Origin: Candidatus Gallimonas intestinigallinarum | Lineage (GTDB): Bacteria > Bacillota_A > Clostridia > Christensenellales > Borkfalkiaceae | DNA length: 5,488 bases | NCBI GenBank assembly: GCA_019116405.1 | Contig: DXBS01000147.1 | Coordinates: 1 to 5,488 of the forward strand | Direction: 5' to 3' | In this document: positions 1-5,488 of the stretch, piece after piece | Layout: every line of letters starts with the position of its first letter | Position numbering within the stretch: position 1 is the first letter of the stretch | Program-made: the position numbers and the translations under genes | Notes under the pieces: generated by a model | Told to the model about the DNA's origin: nothing | The model's input: only the letters and a program-made list of their open reading frames with translations | The model's database searches: none

Positions 1-1
1 C

Positions 2-1468
2 ACGCTGGTGATCGCCGTTTTGTGCTTTATCTGCACCGTCTCGTTCTCGTACGGGCCGGACAATATGCAGACGTTCAGCTCCGTCATGCGAATGATGTAG
101 AAGGATGCGGATCTCGGGCTTGCATACGGCGCGAACGCCGATGTAGGCGCGTACATCGGCGGCGGCTATTCCGCGGTGTACTATCCCGAGGGCGTCATCT
201 CCGCCAAGGAGTATGACGACAACATCCGCGATATGTCCGAAGAGGACGCCGCTGAGTACGCCGCGGAGTATGTCCGCTATCCCGATGAAAACGGCGCGAT
301 CTATCTTGAGGTCGGCACGGCGTGCGACGAAAACGGCGTCGTGGACGAGGCGTTTGACGCAGCGTTCGCGCAGTCGCTCGCGATCGTCAACGAGCGCTAT
401 GCGAGCCTGAGAGAGGACGGCGCACGCGTGGACGTCGCGAACGACTATACCGTGCGCGTGTTCCTGCCCGCGATGATGGAGTCGGAGTATTACGCCATCA
501 ACCATTTTTCCTATATCGGCGAGTTCAGCATCCGCACCGGCGATTCCGAGGAAGATGCGACCGATATCTTCGGTATCCGCTCGGATGAGACGATCGCGGA
601 CTATGTGACGTCCGTCACGTCGGGTACGACGGCGGGAACGTCCTTCCTGCAGGTGCACTTTACCCAGGCGGGACAGGCTGCAATGAACAGCGCGACGTCG
701 GGCGCGGCGGAGACGGCGGTCACGCTGTACTTCTTCGTCGGCGACACTTCCATTTTAAGTCTCTCGGTCTCCGAGCAGATGACGGAAGGCTCCATCTATA
801 TCTCCGGCAGCTACACCGCCGAGACGGCGGCGGTCACCGCAGAACTGTTCAACTCTTCGATCGAAACGACCGCAGATGCGCTTACCTTCACGCCGACGGA
901 GGCGTACTTCCATGAAGCGCTCTACGGCGGCGAGACGGTCATCATGCTCTACATTGCGTTTGGCGTGCTGTTCGTCGCGATGATGGCGTTCTTCTTTGTC
1001 CGCTACCGCCGTCTGGGATTTGTCCATCTGTACACCTTCCTGCTCTTTACCTTTGCCATGATCCTGTGCGGCTGGGCGATCGACTTCGTCTACCTGAGCG
1101 TGGAATCCTTCCTTGCCTTCCTGCTTGCGGGCGTGCTGCTCTGCGCGAGCAACGTCGTCACCTTCGAGGCAGCAAGAAAGGAATACGCCCTCGGCAAGAC
1201 GATGGCGTCCTCCGTCAAGACGGGATACAGAAAGTGCTTCTGGAAGCTCTTCGATCTGCACATTGTGCTTGCCGTCATCGCCTTCCTTGTGTCGGCGATC
1301 GCCATCGGCTCGCTGCAGGTCGCCGCGTTTGTCCTCGGCCTTGCGATCGTGTTCTCGGGTGTCGGCTCGCTCGTTGTCAACCGCTTCGGCTGGGCAGTCA
1401 TGATGGGTACGACCAAGCGCCAGGGCGCGTTCTGCAACTTCAAACGGGAGGAAGTGGAAGATGACTAA
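2..1468 (+). CDS. secD: Protein translocase subunit SecD (5'-partial, with an in-frame TAG codon)
   Basis: SecD partners SecF in the membrane complex that assists SecYEG late in protein export. The frame is open from the window edge except for TAG at codon 33 (counting from base 2); the true start is upstream. Residues about 1–17 are the end of the first membrane helix (TLVIAVLCFICTVSF). Residues about 40–305 form an acidic extracytoplasmic P1 domain with family landmarks such as VFLPAMMES and VHFTQAGQ. Five helices follow (about 311–334, 341–361, 366–386, 419–439, 441–462). The stretch SNVVTFEAARKEYALGK and the later KLFD match the SecD membrane-domain signature. Odd points: the usual GLDLxGG motif is replaced by a divergent Gly-rich stretch, and the Asp of the VDANV motif is Ala (residue 382). 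A GTG at 176 could be picked as a start, but it lacks a ribosome binding site and would remove helix 1. Identity is confident; whether full-length protein is made is not. Confidence 0.85.
98..100 (+). other. In-frame amber (TAG) codon inside secD
   Basis: Reading from base 2, the codons run ATG CGA ATG ATG TAG AAG GAT GCG. The frame before the TAG encodes a SecD-like first membrane helix and the same frame after it encodes the SecD P1 domain, so a base substitution fits better than an indel. CAG (Gln) to TAG is the simplest single change. The three complete stops in this window are TAA, TGA and TGA, so TAG is not used here as a normal terminator, though three genes are too few to argue reassignment. 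It could be a sequencing error, a real nonsense mutation, or a recoded or suppressed codon. Confidence 0.9.
136..161 (+). other. Perfect 10-bp stem-loop inside secD
   Basis: CGCCGATGTA (136–145) and TACATCGGCG (152–161) are exact reverse complements around a 6-nt GGCGCG loop. The stem begins 35 nt after the in-frame TAG. A competing 5-bp hairpin with a CGAA loop (127–131 with 136–140) shares the left arm, so the two folds exclude each other. No T-run follows, so it is not a terminator. It may simply reflect GC-rich codon choice. Confidence 0.5.
1446..1451 (+). promoter_or_regulatory. secF ribosome binding site and secD/secF overlap
   Basis: GGGAGG lies 9 nt before the secF ATG at 1461, within the last codons of secD. 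The secF start and secD stop share ATGACTAA (1461–1468), an 8-nt overlap. This arrangement suggests translational coupling and roughly matched production of the two partner subunits. Confidence 0.75.
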
Positions 1469-2492
1469 GAAAAAACTGCTTCCCATCTGGGCGGCGATCT
1501 CCGCCGTTCTCATCATTGCCGGCATTGTCCTGATGGCAGTCCTCGGCTTCAACACGGCGCTCGATCAGCCCGAGCACAAGGCCTTTGACGTATATTACAA
1601 CGTCGTCGTCGATATGAATGAGGAGAGCAAGGCGTCCCTCGAGGCGCACTGCGAAGATGCGTTCTCCGCGGCGGGCATCTCCTACTCCGATCAGGTGACG
1701 CTCAACGGTCAGTCCGATCCCGCATCCCTGACGGGGACTTCGTTCAGCGAGACGGGCAATGACTTCCTGCTGCGCTACACCTTCTCTGCGGACACCGCAG
1801 ACAGCGCGCTCGCTGCGGCAAAGACGGCTTTGGAGAGCGCGATCGCGGCGGACAGCGCGTTTGCAACGCCCGCCGAGACCTACGTCTCCTACGCGACCGT
1901 CACGCAGCAGCCCATGAACGAGGCGATCTGGCGCGGCGCCGTCGCCATCGTCGTCGCGGTCATCGTGGCGCTCATCTATGTCGCCATCCGCTTCGGCGTC
2001 GGCAGTGCGCTCACGGGGCTCGTCGCCTGCGTGAACGACGCATTCCTCGTCCTCGCGATCCTCGCCATTGCGCGCATTCCCGTCTATGCGTTTGCGCCCA
2101 TGCTGTATGCGGCGATCGCGGCAGTCGTCTCTGTGGCGTTCTGGCTCGTCCGCTGCATCAGGCTGCGCGACGACGCGAAGGATCCTGCAAACAGCGCCCT
2201 CTCCGCAGAGGAAGCGGTGGACAAGGCGGTCGCGGTTACCAACAAGACCGTGCTCCTTACGGCGCTTATCGTGGCGGTCCTGCTCATCGTCTGCGCGGCG
2301 TGCACCTTCACGACGGGCGCGATGCTCATCTTTGCCGAAGCGCTCCTGTGCGTGCTCGTACCGCTGTATTTCTCCATGTTGATTGCACCCGCTCTGCATG
2401 GCAAGGTCAAGGCAGTGTTTGACCGCATGAAGGCAAAGCGTACGCGCTATACGGGAAAGAAGAAGTCCGCCAAGGCAGATAGCGAAAACTGA
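1461..2492 (+). CDS. secF: Protein translocase subunit SecF (divergent)
   Basis: Integral membrane partner of SecD in proton-driven protein export. The 343-residue length fits a stand-alone SecF. Visible layout: helix 1 at about 6–29, an extracytoplasmic domain at about 35–155, then five helices (about 157–177, 182–203, 207–231, 262–284, 288–312) and a basic cytoplasmic tail (KRTRYTGKKKSAK). IYVAIRF followed by VNDAFLV (D193) matches the conserved start of the SecF membrane domain. Odd points: the GIDFxGG motif after helix 1 is not recognisable. The usual GYSxNDTIVxxDRIRE stretch reads AVVSVAFWLVRCIRLR, so its transmembrane Asp is absent. The conserved Arg of the next helix aligns to K262. 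The start is fixed by a strong ribosome binding site and the overlap with secD. Assignment rests on topology, partial motifs and position next to secD; a diverged SecF-like protein with altered function is possible. Confidence 0.82.
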   Translation: MTKKKLLPIWAAISAVLIIAGIVLMAVLGFNTALDQPEHKAFDVYYNVVVDMNEESKASLEAHCEDAFSAAGISYSDQVTLNGQSDPASLTGTSFSETGNDFLLRYTFSADTADSALAAAKTALESAIAADSAFATPAETYVSYATVTQQPMNEAIWRGAVAIVVAVIVALIYVAIRFGVGSALTGLVACVNDAFLVLAILAIARIPVYAFAPMLYAAIAAVVSVAFWLVRCIRLRDDAKDPANSALSAEEAVDKAVAVTNKTVLLTALIVAVLLIVCAACTFTTGAMLIFAEALLCVLVPLYFSMLIAPALHGKVKAVFDRMKAKRTRYTGKKKSAKADSEN

Positions 2493-2515
2493 TCACAACT
2501 TTCAATGAACAGAGA

Positions 2516-2541
2516 AGCGGCGGGGTATCTCCCGCCGTTTT
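2516..2541 (+). terminator. Hairpin plus T-run after secF (terminator or attenuator)
   Basis: CGGCGGG (2518–2524) pairs with CCCGCCG (2531–2537) as a perfect 7-bp GC stem with a 6-nt GTATCT loop. TTTT follows at 2538–2541, and AA upstream can extend the stem into the T-run. This is the form of an intrinsic terminator, although the T-run is short. It begins 23 nt after the secF stop and ends 13 nt before the recJ ATG, so it may act as partial termination that lowers recJ relative to secDF. Confidence 0.6.
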
Positions 2542-2554
2542 CGATAGAAAAAGT

Positions 2555-4852
2555 ATGAAAAAACTCGTGCGCGAATTTCAATTGAGTCCCGCGGAGCTGG
2601 AGACCGTCCGCGCCTGTGCAACGGCGCTTCACCTGACCGAGACGGTCGCCCGCATCCTCTATGCGCGGGGCATGACGACGGAGGCGAAGATGCGCGCCTT
2701 CCTCGATCCCTCTGCGCGCCATTTCCTCTCGCCCTTTTTGATGAAGGGCATGAAGGAGGCGGTGGCGCTTTTGTCGCAGGCAAGGGAGGAGGGCTGGCGC
2801 GTCGCGCTGTTCGGCGACTATGACGCCGACGGCATCGGCGCCCTCGCCGTGCTTTCGCGCGCGCTCAAAACATTCGGCATCGAACCGTACCTGTATGTGC
2901 CCGAGCGCTCGGAGGGCTACGGCATGAGCATCGCGGCGCTGGACAAGATCTTCGATGAGTTCCTTCCCGATCTCATCGTCACGGTGGACTGCGGCATCTC
3001 CAACGCCGCCGAGGTCAAGTACGCGCAGGAGCAGGGGGCTTACGTCATCGTCACCGACCACCACGAACTGCCCGATACGCTGCCCGACTGCATCACGATC
3101 AATCCCAAGCTTGCGGACGACTATCCTTACGATAACCTCTGCGGCGCGGGCGTGGCGTTCAAGCTCGCGGCGGCGCTCATCGGCGAGGAGGCATTTCCGC
3201 TGGTCGACTTTGCGGCGCTCTCCACCGTGGCGGACAGCGTGCCCCTCGTGGATGAGAACCGCGATATCGTCGCCGAGGGCTTAAAGCGCATTGCGCGCGC
3301 CCCTCGCCCCGCCTTTACGGCGCTCATGGGCAAGACGACGGAAGTGAGCGCACAGACGCTCGCCTTCACGATCGCGCCCCGCATCAACGCTGCCGGCAGA
3401 ATGGGGGACGCGCACGCCGCGCTCGAGCTGTTCACGACGGACAACGAGGACGCTGTTCCCGCACTCGCGGAAAAACTCAACGTCTACAATGCGGAGCGCC
3501 AGCGCGCGTGCGATGAACTGTACGCGCAGGCGGTCGCCAAGATCAGGGAGGAGGGGGCGTACGGCAACGTCGTCATGCTCGCCGCCGAGCACTGGAACGC
3601 GGGTTTTGTCGGCATCGTCGCGGCGCGCATTGCCGAGGAATTCGCCCGTCCCGCGCTGCTCTTCGTCAAGCGCGGCGACATGCTGCGCGGCAGTGCAAGG
3701 AGCATCGACGGCGTCAATATCTTTGAGGCGCTCAAGGCGTGCTCCGATCACATTGAGGAGTTCGGCGGACATTCGCAGGCGGCGGGCGTCAACGTCCGCG
3801 CCGACGAGTTCGAAGTGCTGAAAGAAGCGCTCAACGCGTATATCGGCAGCCGCTATTCGCGCGAGGACTTCGTCTCCAAGCTGTACATTGCGGGCGAGGG
3901 CGAGGACCATGCCCGCGTCGCGCACGAGCTTGCGCTTTTAGAGCCCTTCGGTATGGGCAATCGCCGTCCCCTGTTTACGGTGGAGGCGGATGCGGTGGAC
4001 GCAAACCCCGTCAAGCCGCTCTCGCCGCACCTCTCCATGAATCTGGGCGGACTGGACCTGATGTACTTCGGCGGCGCGAAGGATCTCAAGTTTTTGCGCA
4101 GTTCCTTAAAAAAGACGCTCGTCTTTGAGTATAATCTCTCCGTTTTTCGCGGAAAAGAGTACTTAAAGGGGTTTGTGCGTGCGGTGCTGCCTGCGGGCGG
4201 CGATGCGCCGCTGGAGGCGTTTGAAAACCTGCTCCTCTCCGTGCGCGGCAAGAAGGTGACGCCGGACATGGATACCGCGTCCATGGATGCCTTTCTCGCC
4301 CAGAAGATCGCGTCGTGCGCCTACGGGCTGTGCGCCGTGTGTTACAATATACAAACGCTCGCGGCGTTCCCGTCCCTTGCGGGCGTGCCGGCGGACGTGT
4401 TCCGTCTCTCGGCGGGCAATGCAGAGAACGTCGTGCTGTATGCGCCCGACTTTGGCTGCGACGTGAGCGCCTATCGCGACGTCGTGTTCCTGGACGAGCC
4501 GCCCGCCAATCCTTTGCAGACGGGGCATGCCGCGCTGCACGTCAACGGCGGCATCTGCGGGTACGAGCGCCTTTTAAAGGTGCCGACGGAGCGGACGCAG
4601 CTTTTGTCCGTGTTTACGCTCCTTCGCAGCCGCTGCGCCGAGGTCGTCGGCGGCAGCTATGCCGAGGCGGCGCGCAGCTGTGACAGCCTCGGGCTGGACG
4701 CGGAGACCTTCATCTTCGCGCTCGCCGTGTTCGAGGAACTGGGGCTTCTCTCGCTGGAAGGGGGGCGGCTCAGAATGTTCCGCGGCAAGCACACCGAACT
4801 TGCGGCGTCCGAACTCTATCGGGCGGTCGCAAGGCTTCAGGAAGTCGTTTGA
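2555..4852 (+). CDS. recJ: Single-stranded-DNA-specific 5'-3' exonuclease RecJ
   Basis: RecJ degrades single-stranded DNA 5' to 3' in RecF-type recombination, mismatch repair and stalled-fork processing in the cytoplasm. Its DHH-family catalytic core is complete: DYDADG (88–93), VDCGIS with D145, TDHHE with D168-H169-H170, and STVADSVPL with D227. RINAAGRMGDA (from 276) follows. The DHHA1 half shows NAGFVGIVAARI (from 348), GSARS (379–383) and GGHSQAAG (404–411). LEPFGMGN (about 462–469) opens the OB-like nucleic-acid-binding domain. Residues about 560–765 form the long C-terminal extension seen in Bacillota RecJ (B. subtilis RecJ is of similar length; E. coli RecJ is much shorter). The start is the only ATG/GTG/TTG in frame between the secF end and the conserved N-terminus. 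The preceding ribosome binding site is weak (AGAAAAAGT), unlike those of its neighbours. All metal-binding residues appear present, so it should be active. Confidence 0.96.
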   Translation: MKKLVREFQLSPAELETVRACATALHLTETVARILYARGMTTEAKMRAFLDPSARHFLSPFLMKGMKEAVALLSQAREEGWRVALFGDYDADGIGALAVLSRALKTFGIEPYLYVPERSEGYGMSIAALDKIFDEFLPDLIVTVDCGISNAAEVKYAQEQGAYVIVTDHHELPDTLPDCITINPKLADDYPYDNLCGAGVAFKLAAALIGEEAFPLVDFAALSTVADSVPLVDENRDIVAEGLKRIARAPRPAFTALMGKTTEVSAQTLAFTIAPRINAAGRMGDAHAALELFTTDNEDAVPALAEKLNVYNAERQRACDELYAQAVAKIREEGAYGNVVMLAAEHWNAGFVGIVAARIAEEFARPALLFVKRGDMLRGSARSIDGVNIFEALKACSDHIEEFGGHSQAAGVNVRADEFEVLKEALNAYIGSRYSREDFVSKLYIAGEGEDHARVAHELALLEPFGMGNRRPLFTVEADAVDANPVKPLSPHLSMNLGGLDLMYFGGAKDLKFLRSSLKKTLVFEYNLSVFRGKEYLKGFVRAVLPAGGDAPLEAFENLLLSVRGKKVTPDMDTASMDAFLAQKIASCAYGLCAVCYNIQTLAAFPSLAGVPADVFRLSAGNAENVVLYAPDFGCDVSAYRDVVFLDEPPANPLQTGHAALHVNGGICGYERLLKVPTERTQLLSVFTLLRSRCAEVVGGSYAEAARSCDSLGLDAETFIFALAVFEELGLLSLEGGRLRMFRGKHTELAASELYRAVARLQEVV

Positions 4853-4875
4853 AAGATCGTTCTCTTGTTTATGAT
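4849..4875 (+). promoter_or_regulatory. Candidate sigma-70-type promoter for relA/spoT
   Basis: TTGAAA (4849–4854, overlapping the recJ stop) and TATGAT (4870–4875) each match the consensus hexamers at five of six positions. The 15-nt spacer is shorter than the preferred 17. Transcription would begin near 4882, leaving a leader of about 30 nt with the ribosome binding site. TATGAT is also one arm of a short inverted repeat with ATCATA (4886–4891). This is a weak call from consensus matching alone. Confidence 0.3.
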
Positions 4876-4895
4876 AAGAAGCGGGATCATACATG

Positions 4896-4903
4896 AAAGG
4901 GGG
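4896..4903 (+). promoter_or_regulatory. relA/spoT ribosome binding site
   Basis: AAAGGGGG lies 8 nt before the ATG at 4912 and is the only strong purine-rich match in the gap. It supports this ATG over the out-of-frame ATGs at 4871 and 4893, which open reading frames of only 19 and 20 codons. Confidence 0.7.
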
Positions 4904-4911
4904 TCATCGGT

Positions 4912-5488
4912 ATGGAATCCGTCCTCATGAAAATCTACGAGTACTACACGGGTGACGACAGGGACATGCTCCTGCGCGCCTATGACTTCGCGCGCGAAGC
5001 GCACCGCAACCAGAAGCGCGCCTCGGGCGAGCCCTATTTTATCCACCCGTGCGCCGTCGCGGAGATCTTAGTCGATCTGGGGCTGGACGCGGAGACCATC
5101 GCCGCGGCGCTTCTGCACGACGTCATCGAGGATACCTCCGCCACCGAGGACACCGTGCGCGAGAACTTTGGAGAAGAGGTCCTCTCGCTCGTTGAGGGCG
5201 TCACCAAACTGGACAAGATCGTCTTTAAGTCGCAGGAAGAGGAGGAGGCGGAGAACTTCCGCAAGATCTTCATTGCGATGGCGAAGGACATCCGCGTCAT
5301 CATCATCAAGCTCGCCGACCGTCTGCACAACATGCGTTCGCTGAACTTCCTCTCAAAAGAGCGGCAGCTGCGCATGGCGCGCGAAACGCTGGACATCTAC
5401 ACCCCGCTTGCGGGCAGGCTGGGTATTTCGCAGATCAAGTGCGAGCTGGAGGACCTGTGCCTCAAATACCTCGAACCCGAGGCGTATG
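4912..5488 (+). CDS. relA: Bifunctional (p)ppGpp hydrolase/synthetase, RelA/SpoT (Rel) family, 3'-partial
   Basis: Rel enzymes make and degrade the stringent-response alarmone (p)ppGpp in the cytoplasm. Only the first 192 codons are in the window, covering the N-terminal HD hydrolase domain. Its metal-binding set is intact: H45 in YFIHP, H69-D70 in HDVIEDT, and D136 in KLADRLHNMR. E73-D74 and N140 are also present. These match the known hydrolase ligands of Streptococcus Rel with a constant offset of eight residues, so the hydrolase should be active and the protein is best read as a bifunctional Rel rather than an E. coli-type RelA with a dead hydrolase. GRLGISQIKCELEDL leads toward the synthetase domain, which with TGS and ACT domains lies outside the window. 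The gene sits 59 nt after recJ, a common neighbourhood in Bacillota, here without apt in between. Confidence 0.95.
   Translation, partial: MESVLMKIYEYYTGDDRDMLLRAYDFAREAHRNQKRASGEPYFIHPCAVAEILVDLGLDAETIAAALLHDVIEDTSATEDTVRENFGEEVLSLVEGVTKLDKIVFKSQEEEEAENFRKIFIAMAKDIRVIIIKLADRLHNMRSLNFLSKERQLRMARETLDIYTPLAGRLGISQIKCELEDLCLKYLEPEAY

Noticed and set aside
176..1468. A shorter secD starting at GTG 176
   Set aside because: The frame upstream of the TAG already encodes the SecD first membrane helix, there is no ribosome binding site before 176, and the product would lack that helix.
755..2399. Long reverse-strand open frames (755–1555 and 1440–2399)
   Set aside because: They mirror secD and secF codons, are dominated by Arg/Asp/Glu/His low-complexity composition typical of antisense frames in GC-rich genes, and show no recognisable domain.
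4871..4955. Two tiny frames starting at ATG 4871 and ATG 4893 as leader peptides for relA
   Set aside because: Both are about 20 codons, lack their own ribosome binding sites, run into relA out of frame, and the second ATG is directly against the relA ribosome binding site.
4986..4999. Perfect 14-nt palindrome CTTCGCGCGCGAAG in relA
   Set aside because: It falls on codons for the ordinary Rel N-terminal segment DFAREA and is explained by GC-rich codon choice.
1..5488. A hidden new defence, mobile or CRISPR-like system
   Set aside because: All but about 120 nt is accounted for by four housekeeping genes on one strand; no direct-repeat array, transposase, integrase or tRNA/attachment site is visible.

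Overview
The window carries a compact, single-strand (+) run of housekeeping genes in the order secD – secF – recJ – relA/spoT. This order, with separate secD and secF genes, a long RecJ (765 aa) and a bifunctional Rel hydrolase/synthetase nearby, is typical of Bacillota, especially Clostridia. The DNA is GC-rich with strong G/C preference at third codon positions. I infer an uncultured high-GC clostridial lineage (the SecD/SecF sequences are very divergent), but I cannot name a genus.

Layout: 2–1468 is the 3' part of secD (its start lies outside the window), interrupted by an in-frame TAG at 98–100. secF (1461–2492) overlaps secD by 8 nt and has a good ribosome binding site. A 62-nt gap holds a 7-bp GC hairpin followed by TTTT, only 13 nt before recJ (2555–4852). 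A 59-nt gap with a good ribosome binding site and a weak promoter candidate precedes relA/spoT (4912 to the window end, cut off within the gene). No gene-free stretch exceeds 62 nt. I saw no RNA gene, mobile element or CRISPR array.

SecD and SecF together form the auxiliary membrane complex that pulls exported proteins through SecYEG using the proton gradient. RecJ is the 5'-3' single-strand exonuclease of recombination and repair. Rel controls (p)ppGpp. The last two are not functionally tied to export; their adjacency is a conserved gene order rather than a pathway.

The points most worth a second look are in the Sec genes. (1) SecD has an in-frame amber codon just after its first membrane segment, with the same frame clearly coding on both sides. 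A perfect 10-bp stem-loop lies 35 nt downstream. (2) By my alignment, the membrane aspartates that family knowledge ties to proton-driven translocation are replaced in both SecD and SecF, and the SecF arginine is replaced by lysine. (3) The hairpin between secF and recJ leaves no room for an ordinary recJ promoter and is spanned by a 17-codon reading frame that ends on the recJ start codon. These are hypotheses from reading the sequence, not established facts.
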